Of a DNA stretch of 64,000 nucleotides, positions 8,049-17,058 are shown piece after piece. The translations under genes were made by a program, and so were the position numbers. The DNA comes from Chryseobacterium limigenitum. Lineage in GTDB: Bacteria; Bacteroidota; Bacteroidia; Flavobacteriales; Weeksellaceae. The notes beneath the pieces are model-generated. The model saw only the letters and a list, made by a program, of their open reading frames with translations, searched no databases and was not told the origin of the DNA. Location of the stretch: assembly GCF_900114875.1 (NCBI RefSeq), contig NZ_FPKW01000004.1:218895-282894 (forward strand), given 5' to 3'. Each line of letters begins with the position of its first letter. The first letter of the stretch is position 1.

Positions 8049-10112
8049 ATGAAAAAGAACTATGTAGTGGCAGGAGCAATTCTGCTTTCAGTAAATATGT
8101 TAGCACAAGAACAACCAAAGGTAGATTCCTTAAAGAATTATTATGAAATTCAGGAAGTGAATATCTTTGGAAAAGATAAAAATGAAGGTCCTATTCACAA
8201 GGTGGATGTACAATTAATTCAGGATTTTAATAAAACGAACGTCGTAGATGCGGTCAATCTTTTGCCCGGAGTTAGCATCACACAAATGGGTGCAAGAAAT
8301 GAAGGAAGTATTTTAGTAAGAGGGTTCAATTCACTCAGAACACCTGTTTTTTTTGATGGTATTCCTATTTATACACCTTATGACGGTAATTTTGACTTAA
8401 GCAGATTTACAACTTTTGATATTCATAGTATTTCTGTAGAAAAAAGTTTGGTTTCAGTACAGTATGGACCCAATACGATGGGTGGAGCAGTGAATATCGT
8501 ATCCAGAAAACCTGTAAAAGCTTTAGATATCGATGGGCAGTCAGGCGTTGGTTTTGCAGACGGAACGGGAGTGAATTCTTATTTTACGGCACTCAACATC
8601 GGAACAAGACAAGATAAATATTATATCATGGGTTCTGCTTCTTTATTGAAAGTTGATAATTATCTGATTTCAAGAAAATTTGACGGAACACCGTTGCAGC
8701 CTTCATTAGAAAGAGTGAATTCCGAATCTATGGATGTCAGGCTCAGTGCAAAATTCGGTTATACGCCAAACAAAACGGACGAATATTCATTCAGCATCAT
8801 TTCCCAAAATGCAGATAAAGACATCGCTCCCAATGCATTGAAAGCAGGAAACAGCAACTGGAGAAATTACCCGACGTACGATAAGAGAAGCATGTATTTG
8901 AAAACAAGAACTTTGGTTGCCAATAAAACCTTTTTAAATTTTACCGGATATTATGATACCTATTACAATAAAATGAAGCAATATGATGACGATCAGTATA
9001 CTTTGCTCAACAAAAATTCTTCATTTTCAAGCGTCTATGACGATTATTCATTAGGTGGAATTATAAATTTAACGACCGAAGCGATTAAAAATAATGTTAT
9101 TACACTTTCTGTTAATAATAAGTTTGATTCTCATAAAGAACATAACGAGGAAATTTTAGCCAATACCTCTACCGGACAAAAATTTAAAGAAGGTGAACCT
9201 GAGCAAAATTATAGGGATAATACTTTTTATGTTGGTGTGGAGGATGTCGTGACAATTAATTCATTGATAAAAGCCGTAGTGGGAGCTTCTTACAATTCAA
9301 GAAATAATATCAAGGCTCAGGAATACGGAACTCACTTTGAAACAGGAGAAAAAAATGTACTGTATGATTTTCCAAAAGGTTCAGATCACGCTTTCGATTA
9401 CAAAGGAGGAATTATTGTGGAACCTGTAAAGAATCATTTAATCACACTTTCAGCTTCCAAAAGATCAAGATTTGCCTCTCAGAAAGAAAGATATTCAAGC
9501 CGATTCGGAAGTCAGGTTCCCAATCCGGATTTGAAATCAGAATACACCTGGGCTTATGATATCACCTATTCTGCAAAGTTGGGAAACAAATTCAACTATG
9601 AAGTTTCAGGTTTCATCAATAATGTGAAAAATGCCATTTTTGCCAGAACAGTCGGCGCTTTAGACAACGGAAACCCCGTCAGTCAAAATGTGAATATCGG
9701 CAAAGCCGTTTTCCAGGGTTATGAACTGGCGTTCGGATATATGCCGATTAAAAATATGACTTTAGGAGCTAACTACAGCTATATCGATATGAAAGATAAA
9801 ACGGAAGGTAGTAACGAAAAATTTACCGACGTTCCGAATCATAAATTAATGGCTTATACTAAATTGGAAGTACCAAAATTACGCTCTACACTTAATGTAA
9901 ATATGGAATTTTATGGAAAAAGATACACAACAAGTACAGGAGATCAGGCACCCGAATTTACGTTGGTTAATGCTAAATTATCGGTAAACATTGTGAAAGG
10001 AGTCAACTTTGATTTTGGTGTCAGAAATTTATTGGACAGAGATTATTATTTGTCTTATGGCTATCCTAAAGAAGGAAGATCTTTTATAACTGCATTGCGA
10101 TATCATTTTTAA
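8049..10112 (+). CDS. TonB-dependent outer-membrane receptor embedded in the Moco operon
   Basis: A 687-residue receptor with a signal peptide (cleavage near NMLAQ), a plug domain at about residues 40-155 containing LLPGVSITQMGARNEGSILVRGF and the GPNTMGGAVNIVSR motif, and a beta-barrel ending in phenylalanine (ALRYHF). It starts two bases after mobA stops and is followed 11 bases later by moaD, so it is transcribed with the cofactor genes. Sequence alone does not give the ligand. The context suggests molybdate, tungstate or a metal-chelate, but an iron chelate is equally compatible with the family. Confidence 0.88.
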   Translation: MKKNYVVAGAILLSVNMLAQEQPKVDSLKNYYEIQEVNIFGKDKNEGPIHKVDVQLIQDFNKTNVVDAVNLLPGVSITQMGARNEGSILVRGFNSLRTPVFFDGIPIYTPYDGNFDLSRFTTFDIHSISVEKSLVSVQYGPNTMGGAVNIVSRKPVKALDIDGQSGVGFADGTGVNSYFTALNIGTRQDKYYIMGSASLLKVDNYLISRKFDGTPLQPSLERVNSESMDVRLSAKFGYTPNKTDEYSFSIISQNADKDIAPNALKAGNSNWRNYPTYDKRSMYLKTRTLVANKTFLNFTGYYDTYYNKMKQYDDDQYTLLNKNSSFSSVYDDYSLGGIINLTTEAIKNNVITLSVNNKFDSHKEHNEEILANTSTGQKFKEGEPEQNYRDNTFYVGVEDVVTINSLIKAVVGASYNSRNNIKAQEYGTHFETGEKNVLYDFPKGSDHAFDYKGGIIVEPVKNHLITLSASKRSRFASQKERYSSRFGSQVPNPDLKSEYTWAYDITYSAKLGNKFNYEVSGFINNVKNAIFARTVGALDNGNPVSQNVNIGKAVFQGYELAFGYMPIKNMTLGANYSYIDMKDKTEGSNEKFTDVPNHKLMAYTKLEVPKLRSTLNVNMEFYGKRYTTSTGDQAPEFTLVNAKLSVNIVKGVNFDFGVRNLLDRDYYLSYGYPKEGRSFITALRYHF

Positions 10113-10123
10113 AATTTAAATTA

Positions 10124-10357
10124 ATGAAACTTAAAATATTTGGAAAACTCACGGATATCTTTACAACGGATGAATATAATTTTTCTTTAGAAAACATAAA
10201 ATCCATTGCTGAACTGAAATTGATGCTTGAAAAAGAATTCCCCAAACTAAAAGAAACGACTTATTTGGTCGCTGTTAACGGAACTAAAGCAGAAAATACT
10301 CAAGCAATCTCTAATGTATCTGAAATAGCTTTATTGCCTCCATATTCAGGTGGTTAA
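10124..10357 (+). CDS. moaD: Molybdopterin synthase small subunit (sulfur carrier)
   Basis: A 77-residue ubiquitin-fold protein ending in LPPYSGG. The terminal Gly-Gly is adenylated and then thiocarboxylated before sulfur transfer in the MoaE-MoaD complex. Its adenylating enzyme follows 12 bases downstream and moaE comes after that. Length and tail are normal for the family. Confidence 0.93.
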   Translation: MKLKIFGKLTDIFTTDEYNFSLENIKSIAELKLMLEKEFPKLKETTYLVAVNGTKAENTQAISNVSEIALLPPYSGG

Positions 10358-10369
10358 AATTTAAACATA

Positions 10370-11452
10370 ATGAATTTAAATCGATACAACAGGCAGATTA
10401 TATTACCGGATTTCGGAGTTTCTGCACAGGAAAAAATCGCCCATTCATCTGTATTGGTGGTCGGCGCAGGTGGATTGGGATGCCCGGTTCTCCAGATATT
10501 GGTGTCTACGGGCGTTGGGGTAGTAGGTATAGTAGATTTTGATACAATAGAATTAGAAAACCTTCATCGCCAGTCTTTGTACAGAGAGCAAGATGTAGGA
10601 TTACCCAAAGTTATTACCGCGGTAGAACATCTAAGTAAAATTAATTCTGAAATTGAGATTATTGCATTTCAGGAAATGATAACGGGTAAAAATGTTTTGT
10701 CGATGATCCATAATTTTGATGTAGTGGTAGATTGCACAGACAATTTTGCAACAAGATATTTGTTGAATGACGCTTGCTATCTGATGAAAAAACCTTTGGT
10801 CTATGCCTCTATTTTTCAGAATGAAGGTCAGGTTTCGGTTTTTAATGTGGAAAAGGAAAATCAAATCACCAATTATCGGGATCTTTTCCCGGTTCCACCC
10901 AATCAAAATGAAGTTCCGAACTGTAATGAAGCCGGAGTTTTGCCTGCGCATTCGGCGGTTATCGGTACTTTTCAGGCAAATGAAGTTATCAAATTATTGA
11001 TTGACTCTCCCGAAACTCTGATTCACCAATTATTGGTTTTCAACACGAAGAATTATGAGTCAATGAAAATCAATTTTAAGGAAAGTACGGAAAAATCAGG
11101 ACCGAAAACGATTCAAGAATTTCTGAACTTTAATTATAATGAATTTTGTAACAGTTTTGATAATAGCATAAAATCACATCAGGAATTGATATCGTTTTTA
11201 AATCAAAACAACAGTATTTTGATAGATGTAAGGGAAAGCGATGAACAACCTAAAATTGCATTAGCAAAGACTTTAGAAATTCCGTTAAGTTCACTGGAAC
11301 AAAATCTGAACAAACTAAATTGTTACACATCCATCTGTTTTGTCTGTGCTTCAGGAGCTCGAAGCCAAAAAGCATTAAAACTGTTAAAAAGTCACTTTCC
11401 TGATAAAGAAATAAAGCATCTTAAATCAGGGATAAAATCAATTCAACAATGA
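10370..11452 (+). CDS. moeB: MoaD adenylyltransferase with C-terminal rhodanese domain
   Basis: A 360-residue E1-like enzyme. The ATP-binding GAGGLGCPVLQIL motif is near residue 32, the VDCTDNF motif near 120 and the CNEAGVLPAHSAVIG motif near 185. The C-terminal ~110 residues form a rhodanese domain with a CASGARS active-site loop near residue 325, so adenylation and sulfur loading of MoaD may sit in one chain. The zinc pair seen in many MoeB proteins (C-Y-R-C) is replaced by N-Y-R-D near residue 167. It overlaps moaE by four bases. Confidence 0.9.
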   Translation: MNLNRYNRQIILPDFGVSAQEKIAHSSVLVVGAGGLGCPVLQILVSTGVGVVGIVDFDTIELENLHRQSLYREQDVGLPKVITAVEHLSKINSEIEIIAFQEMITGKNVLSMIHNFDVVVDCTDNFATRYLLNDACYLMKKPLVYASIFQNEGQVSVFNVEKENQITNYRDLFPVPPNQNEVPNCNEAGVLPAHSAVIGTFQANEVIKLLIDSPETLIHQLLVFNTKNYESMKINFKESTEKSGPKTIQEFLNFNYNEFCNSFDNSIKSHQELISFLNQNNSILIDVRESDEQPKIALAKTLEIPLSSLEQNLNKLNCYTSICFVCASGARSQKALKLLKSHFPDKEIKHLKSGIKSIQQ

Positions 11453-11886
11453 AAAAATTAAAAAATATTTTTATCGAAGGCCCTATAAATCCTGCTTTTG
11501 TTGCGGAAAGCATCACTAAGCATACAGTAAAAACTGCTATTGGAGGACATAGTATTTTTCTCGGTCAGATCCGTGAAGATTTAATTGACGATAAAAAAGT
11601 AGAAGCAATTGATTTCACCACATATCATGAAATGGCCTTAGAAAAAGCTGGAGAAATTCGCGAAGATATCATTACAAAATATGAATTGACTTGCGCACAT
11701 ATTTACCATTCTCTGGGCAAAATCAAAGTTGGCGAAATATGTCTTTTCGTCTTCACTTCAGCCCCACATCGCAAGGAAGCCATTCGTGCCTGCGATGAAA
11801 TGGTTGATAGGATCAAGAAAGAAGTTCCTTTATGGGGGAAAGAAATATGGGAAGATAATACTCACACTTGGAAAGAAAATAAATAA
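11449..11886 (+). CDS. moaE: Molybdopterin synthase catalytic subunit
   Basis: A 145-residue MoaE that moves sulfur from MoaD thiocarboxylate to cyclic pyranopterin monophosphate. Family features include the GGHSIFLGQIR stretch, the YHEMALEKAGEIR helix, the HSLGKIKVGE motif near residues 82-91 and the VPLWGKEIWED C-terminal loop carrying the catalytic lysine. Its ATG overlaps the moeB stop. The length is normal. Confidence 0.93.
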   Translation: MKKLKNIFIEGPINPAFVAESITKHTVKTAIGGHSIFLGQIREDLIDDKKVEAIDFTTYHEMALEKAGEIREDIITKYELTCAHIYHSLGKIKVGEICLFVFTSAPHRKEAIRACDEMVDRIKKEVPLWGKEIWEDNTHTWKENK

Positions 11887-11897
11887 TTAAAAATAAA

Positions 11898-12803
11898 ATG
11901 GTTAATATTACTCACAAAAATAGTACTCTCAGAAAAGCTTTAGCCGAAGCTGTACTGAGCGTTAGTTCACAAGATACAATTGATGCAATAGTTAACAACA
12001 AAGTTCCTAAAGGCAATGTTTTTGAAATGTCAAAAACAGCAGGATTATTTGCAGCAAAAAAAACAAGTGACATGATTCCTGATTGTCATCCGCTTCCGAT
12101 AGAATATACTTCCATACAGTTTGAAATTAGAGATCTTGATATTTATATTACTTCAGAGATTCACACGATTTATAAAACGGGTGTGGAAGTAGAGGCAATG
12201 CACTCGGCATCCGTTGTAGCGCTTACAATGTACGATATGCTGAAGCCAATCGATAAAAACATTGAAATCAGAAATATCAGACTCATTGAGAAAAAGGGCG
12301 GAAAATCTGATATCAAAGATTCGGGAGAAGGTATCGATGCTTCTGTAATTGTTTGTTCCGACAGTATTTTTGCAGGAAAAAAAGAAGATAAAGCAGGGAA
12401 AGCAATTATTTCATCTTTAGAAAAGAATAATGTAAAGACAAATGATTATGTAATTATTCCTGATGAAGTTTTAGAAATTCAAAATAAAATAAAGTCTGAT
12501 ATTGAAAATGGGATTGACCTAATAATGATTACAGGCGGAACCGGACTTTCAAAAAGAGACGTTACACCAGAAGCAGTTCGTCCGCTTTTAGACAGAGAAA
12601 TTCCCGGAATTGCCGAAGCAATCAGAAGCTACGGGCAATTGCGAACTCCTTATTCTATGCTTTCCAGAAGTCTTGCCGGAATGATTGGCGATACGTTGAT
12701 TATTGCACTTCCCGGCTCTACAAAAGGTGCGGAAGAATCTATGGATGCCATCTTCCCTGGAATTTTACATATCTATAAAATTTTGAACGGAGGAAAACAT
12801 TAA
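11898..12803 (+). CDS. moaCB: Fused MoaC - MoaB/Mog molybdenum cofactor protein
   Basis: A 301-residue two-domain protein. Residues 1-150 are MoaC, cyclic pyranopterin monophosphate synthase, with PDCHPLPIEYTS and a TGVEVEAMHSASVVALTMYDM block that carries active-site residues. Residues 155-301 are a MoaB/Mog-type domain with MITGGTGLSKRDVTPEA near 213 and the IALPGSTKGAEESM loop near 275, which adenylates molybdopterin. Fusing an early and a late pathway step in one chain could help channel intermediates; that is inference. It closes the Moco gene run, with a gap of about 160 bases after it. Confidence 0.92.
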   Translation: MVNITHKNSTLRKALAEAVLSVSSQDTIDAIVNNKVPKGNVFEMSKTAGLFAAKKTSDMIPDCHPLPIEYTSIQFEIRDLDIYITSEIHTIYKTGVEVEAMHSASVVALTMYDMLKPIDKNIEIRNIRLIEKKGGKSDIKDSGEGIDASVIVCSDSIFAGKKEDKAGKAIISSLEKNNVKTNDYVIIPDEVLEIQNKIKSDIENGIDLIMITGGTGLSKRDVTPEAVRPLLDREIPGIAEAIRSYGQLRTPYSMLSRSLAGMIGDTLIIALPGSTKGAEESMDAIFPGILHIYKILNGGKH

Positions 12804-12826
12804 AGTAAACTGATATTTATCAGAAT

Positions 12827-12852
12827 AATAAAATACTAAAAAGTCTTTTATT
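12827..12852. promoter_or_regulatory. 26-bp palindromic operator, hemerythrin-PAS gene
   Basis: Half-sites AATAAAATACT and AGTCTTTTATT are separated by four A residues; 10 of 11 positions pair. It is nearly identical to the site before the Rrf2 gene at 13937. It lies 114 bases upstream of the hemerythrin-PAS gene. Binding by an Rrf2 regulator is inferred. Confidence 0.6.
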
Positions 12853-12965
12853 TGGAATTCAAACCTTAAATTTATCATTATCTAAATAGTAAAAAAGGAA
12901 AGTCAAAGGTTTTTCTTTAAAATTAAAAGATAAAAAGATATTAATATTTTATTTAAAATTTAAAA

Positions 12966-13922
12966 ATGGTCAAAGAACAATTTAAAGCAGGTCATCCCGT
13001 TCATACCTATTTGGTTGAAGAGGAGTTAATCATCACTCTGTTGGAAGAGTTAATTAATACAAATCCGAACGAAGAGTTTCAGAAATTTTATAACCTTTTC
13101 AATCATTTAGCAACTGTAGAAAGAAGGTTTGAGCGAAAAGAAAATCAGTTGTTTCCCTTTTTAGAACAAAAGGGCTGGACAGGGCCTTCAAGAAATATGT
13201 GGTCTTTTCATGATACGATTCGGGATATTTTCAGAATAATCAGAAAAAATATTGACGATAAAGATTTAGATTCTGCTAAACAAAATATAGAATATGCGGG
13301 TCAGAATCTGAAAAACCTGATGGAAGTTGAAAAAAGAGTACTGTTCCCCAATGCGATGGATATTCTCTCAGATGAGGAATGGATAAAAATGCGTGAAGGT
13401 GAAAACGAAATAGGCTGGATGCTGAATGAATCACCTGCAAAATATCCTGATGAAGTACAATATGTTCATCCCTCCGAAGATACCACTTTGAGAACAGAGG
13501 TTGTTTTTGATGAAAATGCATCACATTTTGATGAAGGATATATGACGGTAGAGCAGGTAAATCTGTTGTTCAGAACTTTGCCATTAGATCTAACGTATGT
13601 AGATGAAAACGATCGTGTAATTTTCTATAACCGTGGAGAAGAGCGTGTTTTTCCCAGAAGTGCTGGTATTATAGGAAGGGAAGTTCGTTTTTGCCATCCT
13701 CCGAAAAGTGTTGATACGGTACTGAAAATTTTAGAAGCTTTCAGAAAAGGTGAACAAAATGAAGCTTCGTTTTGGTTTAATTACCGAGATAAACTAATTT
13801 ATGTTAGATATTTTGCAGTCCGTGATTCGGAAAAAAATTATCGTGGCGTAATTGAGATGTCGCAGGATATTTCTGAGACAAAAAAAATTGAAGGGGAGCG
13901 AAGACTTTTGGAATGGGAATGA
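12966..13922 (+). CDS. Hemerythrin-like domain plus PAS domain protein, putative NO/O2/redox sensor
   Basis: A 318-residue soluble protein. Residues 1-140 form a four-helix hemerythrin-like domain with metal-ligand histidines and glutamates (GHPVHTYLVEEE, FNHLATVERRFERKENQLFPFLE, FHDTIRDIF, VEKRVLFPNAM). Residues about 185-310 form a PAS domain with DLTYVDENDRVIFYNRGEE and a RYFAVRD strand. This pairing is known in DUF438-like proteins. No output domain such as a kinase is present, so it may act by protein contact or as an NO scavenger. It stands alone between two palindromic operators and next to an Rrf2 gene. Confidence 0.82.
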   Translation: MVKEQFKAGHPVHTYLVEEELIITLLEELINTNPNEEFQKFYNLFNHLATVERRFERKENQLFPFLEQKGWTGPSRNMWSFHDTIRDIFRIIRKNIDDKDLDSAKQNIEYAGQNLKNLMEVEKRVLFPNAMDILSDEEWIKMREGENEIGWMLNESPAKYPDEVQYVHPSEDTTLRTEVVFDENASHFDEGYMTVEQVNLLFRTLPLDLTYVDENDRVIFYNRGEERVFPRSAGIIGREVRFCHPPKSVDTVLKILEAFRKGEQNEASFWFNYRDKLIYVRYFAVRDSEKNYRGVIEMSQDISETKKIEGERRLLEWE

Positions 13923-13936
13923 TAATTATCATTTAA

Positions 13937-13984
13937 AATAAAATACTAAATTGTCTTTTATTTCAAAATAGATTTTTATCTTTG
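13937..13984 (+). promoter_or_regulatory. Operator and -7 box of the first Rrf2 gene
   Basis: The palindrome at 13937-13962 has half-sites AATAAAATACT and TGTCTTTTATT with a 4-bp spacer. A Bacteroidota -7 element, TATCTTTG, follows at 13977-13984, 17 bases before the start codon. The palindrome covers the expected -33 region, so a bound regulator would block polymerase. This suggests autoregulation of the Rrf2 gene. Confidence 0.62.
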
Positions 13985-14001
13985 TATTATAAAAATAGCA
14001 A

Positions 14002-14433
14002 ATGTTTTCTAAAACCTGTGAATACGCCATTCGAGCTTTGATATTTATCGCACAGAAGTCTAAGGACGGAAGTAGGGTGGGGATTAAAGATATTTCATCA
14101 GGGATAGATTCTCCGGAATATTTTATTGCTAAAATATTACAGGATCTCAGCAGAAAGGGCTTTGTACAATCAGCAAAAGGACCCAACGGAGGTTTTTACA
14201 TGGAAGGAAAAGATCTTGAACAGTCTGTAGCTGATATCGTGAGAGAAATAGATGGAGATAAACTCTTTTCGGGTTGTGGTCTCGGTCTTAAAGAATGTTC
14301 GGAAGATCATCCTTGTCCTATTCATAATGATTTTAAGCATATTCGCCAGAAAATAAAAGATATGCTGGAAAATTCTAAAATCGAAATGTTTGTTAAAAAT
14401 CTAGATTTGAAATTGACTTTTCTAAAAAAATAA
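14002..14433 (+). CDS. Rrf2-family Fe-S transcription regulator, NsrR-like
   Basis: A 143-residue Rrf2 protein. The winged helix at residues 1-65 includes SKTCEYAIRALIFIA, GIKDISSGIDSPEYFIAKILQDL and the GPNGGF wing. Three cysteines with C-x6-C-x5-C spacing near residues 93-106 are the usual Fe-S ligands in NsrR/IscR-type sensors. It sits between a hemerythrin sensor gene and nirK, and its own promoter carries the palindrome shared with neighbouring operons. I infer a nitric oxide or redox-sensing repressor of the local denitrification genes. A second paralogue is at 33831-34271. Confidence 0.87.
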   Translation: MFSKTCEYAIRALIFIAQKSKDGSRVGIKDISSGIDSPEYFIAKILQDLSRKGFVQSAKGPNGGFYMEGKDLEQSVADIVREIDGDKLFSGCGLGLKECSEDHPCPIHNDFKHIRQKIKDMLENSKIEMFVKNLDLKLTFLKK

Positions 14434-14458
14434 ACCACTTAAATAATTAAAAAGATAA

Positions 14459-14511
14459 TAATTTTGAATATAAAAACTATCAAATAATAAAATACTTTAA
14501 GGTATTTATAT
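14459..14511 (+). promoter_or_regulatory. nirK promoter -7 element and downstream palindromic operator
   Basis: TAATTTTG at 14459-14466 fits the TAnnTTTG -7 consensus. The palindrome at 14486-14511 has half-sites AATAAAATACT and GGTATTTATAT with a 4-bp spacer; its core AAATAC / GTATTT is exact. The operator lies downstream of the predicted start of transcription, which suits repression. Confidence 0.55.
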
Positions 14512-14565
14512 GTTATTTAAATTTAATTATTTTAAAACATGAGAATCTTTGTAAATCTATACAAA

Positions 14566-15600
14566 ATGAGAAAATCACTCTTAGTAACAGCTGTTTTGTC
14601 TGCATTCATTAGTTTGAATTCCTGCAAACAAGACGAATCTGCTTCATCTGAAAACAAGCAAGATGCAGAACAGATCAAAACTGACGGAACTACCGAAGAA
14701 CACAAGTTTGCAGTAGCACCTAATGTTCCCTTACCCATTGGTAACCGTGCTGCAAAAAAAGTTATCGTCAGACTTGAAACCATTGAAAAAGTGGGCGAAC
14801 TTGCAGATGGAACGCAATATAATTTTTGGACGTTCAACGGAACAGTTCCCGGAAGTTTCATCAGAGCAAGAGTGGGAGATGACATTGAACTTCATCTTAA
14901 AAATAACGAAAATTCAACCTTTCCTCACAATATAGATTTACATGCGGTAAACGGCCCCGGAGGTGGAGCAGAAGCAACTTTTGTTGCGCCAGGAAAAGAA
15001 GCCGTGTTTACTTTTAAAGCAACCAATCCGGGGTTATACGTTTACCATTGTGCAACTGCACCTGTAGGAATGCATATTGCCAACGGAATGTATGGTTTGA
15101 TTTTAATTGAACCGGAAGGTGGACTGCCAAAAGTGGACAAAGAATTCTACATTATGCAGGGTGATTTCTACACCAAAGGTAAATTTGGAGACAAAGGTCT
15201 TCAGGAATTTGATATGGATAAAGCTATTGCCGAACATCCTGATTATATTGTATTCAATGGTAATACAGGTGCCCTGTTAGGTGCAAATGAGCTTCAGGCC
15301 AAGGTAAGTGAAACCGTAAGATTCTATGTTGGAAATGGTGGACCAAATATGACATCATCATTCCATGTTATTGGTGAAATTTTCGATAAAGTATACATAG
15401 AAGGTGGAAGTAAAATTAATGAGAATGTACAAACAACGGTAATTCCTCCGGGCGGAGCTTCAATCGTAGAGTTTAAAGCGACAGTTCCCGGCGAGTATGT
15501 GATTGTGGATCATGCGATTTTCAGAGCCTTTAATAAAGGTGCTTTAGGTAAAATTAAAATCACCGGAGCTGAAAATCCTGCGGTTTACAAAAAAAACTAA
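14566..15600 (+). CDS. nirK: Copper-containing nitrite reductase (lipoprotein form)
   Basis: A multicopper protein of 344 residues that reduces nitrite to NO. I chose the ATG at 14566, which starts a lipoprotein signal ending in SLNSC; the ATG at 14539 adds nine residues before it. Type 1 copper ligands are H121, C162, H170 and M175. Type 2 ligands are H126, H161 and the late histidine in SSFHVIGE. The catalytic aspartate is D124 (HNIDLH). The two cupredoxin domains are complete. As a lipoprotein it would be membrane-tethered in the periplasm. It heads an operon with an FGE-fold protein, SCO and a cytochrome c. Confidence 0.95.
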   Translation: MRKSLLVTAVLSAFISLNSCKQDESASSENKQDAEQIKTDGTTEEHKFAVAPNVPLPIGNRAAKKVIVRLETIEKVGELADGTQYNFWTFNGTVPGSFIRARVGDDIELHLKNNENSTFPHNIDLHAVNGPGGGAEATFVAPGKEAVFTFKATNPGLYVYHCATAPVGMHIANGMYGLILIEPEGGLPKVDKEFYIMQGDFYTKGKFGDKGLQEFDMDKAIAEHPDYIVFNGNTGALLGANELQAKVSETVRFYVGNGGPNMTSSFHVIGEIFDKVYIEGGSKINENVQTTVIPPGGASIVEFKATVPGEYVIVDHAIFRAFNKGALGKIKITGAENPAVYKKN

Positions 15601-15641
15601 AATTACTTAAGGTTACATTGAGGATCTAAAATATAGAAATA

Positions 15642-16472
15642 ATGAGAATTGTGGTGAGTATGTTTTTTGCAATTGCCGTAACCCTGTTTTCTTGTTCCAG
15701 ACATTCTAATATGCATGAAAAATCTCCGGATGTTCATAGCCATTTAAAATATGTCTCCAACTCAAAAAAAATGGTAAGAATTGACGGAGGTGTCTATGAA
15801 GCTTTTATAGGTAAAGATTCAGGAAGAACTGTAAAAGTAGAAACCTTTTATCTGGACGACAGCCCGGTTACCAATGCAGACTATCTCAGATTTCTTAAAG
15901 CAAATCCTCAATGGACCAAAAGTAAAGTAAAACGTCTTTATGCAGACAGCTCATATCTTCAACATTGGAAAAGTGATTACGAAATACCCGAAAATCTAAG
16001 TCCGGATGCACCAGTTACAAATGTTTCCTGGTACGCAGCTAAAGAGTATGCAAGAAGTGTTGGTAAAAGATTACCTACAATTGACGAATGGGAATTTACA
16101 GCATTGGCAGATCGTAATTCAAAAAATGCTTCTAAGAAACCTGAGTTTACGGACTATATTTTAAAATCATATCAGAAAAAGGATAAAAATAAGCAAGTTA
16201 TCAAACAAGATTTACCTAATTATTATGGTGTTTATGATATGTATGGAATGGTTTGGGAATGGACATTTGATTTTAATTCTGTAATGATGAGCGGAGAATC
16301 CCGCAAGGATAATACGACAAACGAATCTCTTTTCTGTGCAGGTGCTGCCATCACTTCTAGTGATCTTAGAAATTATGCCGGATTCGTGAGATATGCACTC
16401 AGAGGGAGCCTTAAAGCTGATTATTGTCTTAATAACTTAGGATTCAGATGTGCAAAAAATTTAAATAAATAA
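15642..16472 (+). CDS. FGE-sulfatase/SUMF1-fold lipoprotein in the nirK operon
   Basis: A 276-residue protein with a lipoprotein-like signal (TLFSCSRHS) and a formylglycine-generating-enzyme fold. Typical motifs are VTNADYLRFLKANP, the NVSWYAAKEYARSVGKRLPTIDEWEF block near residue 125, YDMYGMVWEWTFDF near 198 and the C-terminal GFRCAKN. In true FGE two cysteines five residues apart bind copper and substrate; here FCAGAAITS keeps one and lacks its partner, so sulfatase activation is unlikely. Related folds serve as structural lipoproteins (GldJ/GldK). Lying between nirK and a SCO copper chaperone, it may help copper loading or anchoring of NirK. This is inference. Confidence 0.8.
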   Translation: MRIVVSMFFAIAVTLFSCSRHSNMHEKSPDVHSHLKYVSNSKKMVRIDGGVYEAFIGKDSGRTVKVETFYLDDSPVTNADYLRFLKANPQWTKSKVKRLYADSSYLQHWKSDYEIPENLSPDAPVTNVSWYAAKEYARSVGKRLPTIDEWEFTALADRNSKNASKKPEFTDYILKSYQKKDKNKQVIKQDLPNYYGVYDMYGMVWEWTFDFNSVMMSGESRKDNTTNESLFCAGAAITSSDLRNYAGFVRYALRGSLKADYCLNNLGFRCAKNLNK

Positions 16473-16475
16473 AAA

Positions 16476-17039
16476 ATGAAACGGTTACTATATCTTTTGT
16501 TTGCATTTTCAATTTTGTCGTGCAGCAAAAAAGAAGAGATTATAAGTCCCGACTCGATTTACAACGTGGGGTCAGTATGGGAAAAACAGGATGGAAGTAA
16601 AATTTCCTTTATAGATCTTAAAGGGAAAGTAATTGTAACGACAATGATTTTTACCTCATGTAAAACTGCTTGTCCGAGGCTGACTGCGGAAATGAAAAAA
16701 ATAGCAAAAGAAGTTGGAAAAGTAGATCCTGATAATATCGAATATTTATTGATTTCTATTGACCCTAAAACAGATACTCCTGAAGTTATGAAGGCTTATC
16801 TAAAAACCCATCAGCTTGATGAAAAAGAATGGATGTTTATCCGCAGCAACGAAAACGATACAAGGGAAATTGCCAATATTATGGCCGTGAAGTATAAAGA
16901 GATTTCTCCTATTGAATTTTCGCACTCCAATATTATTAGTGTGTATTCAAAAAAAGGTACACTGGCTTACCAGAAAGAAGGCCTTGATAACAATATTCAA
17001 CGCACTGCAAAAGAAATTAAAAAGCAACTAGAGTTATAA
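16476..17039 (+). CDS. SCO1/SenC-type copper chaperone lipoprotein
   Basis: A 187-residue thioredoxin-fold protein with a lipoprotein signal (AFSILSC). The copper site CKTAC (C-x3-C) is near residue 62, and the partner histidine appears in EFSHSN near residue 150. SCO proteins deliver or reduce copper for oxidase and nitrite reductase sites. It starts three bases after the FGE-fold gene, in the nirK operon, so copper insertion into NirK is the most likely task. Confidence 0.88.
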   Translation: MKRLLYLLFAFSILSCSKKEEIISPDSIYNVGSVWEKQDGSKISFIDLKGKVIVTTMIFTSCKTACPRLTAEMKKIAKEVGKVDPDNIEYLLISIDPKTDTPEVMKAYLKTHQLDEKEWMFIRSNENDTREIANIMAVKYKEISPIEFSHSNIISVYSKKGTLAYQKEGLDNNIQRTAKEIKKQLEL

Positions 17040-17058
17040 ATTATAAAAAAATTGAAAA

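Noticed and set aside
15642..16472. Calling the FGE-fold protein a sulfatase activator
   Set aside because: One of the two catalytic cysteines is missing and no sulfatase gene is in the window.
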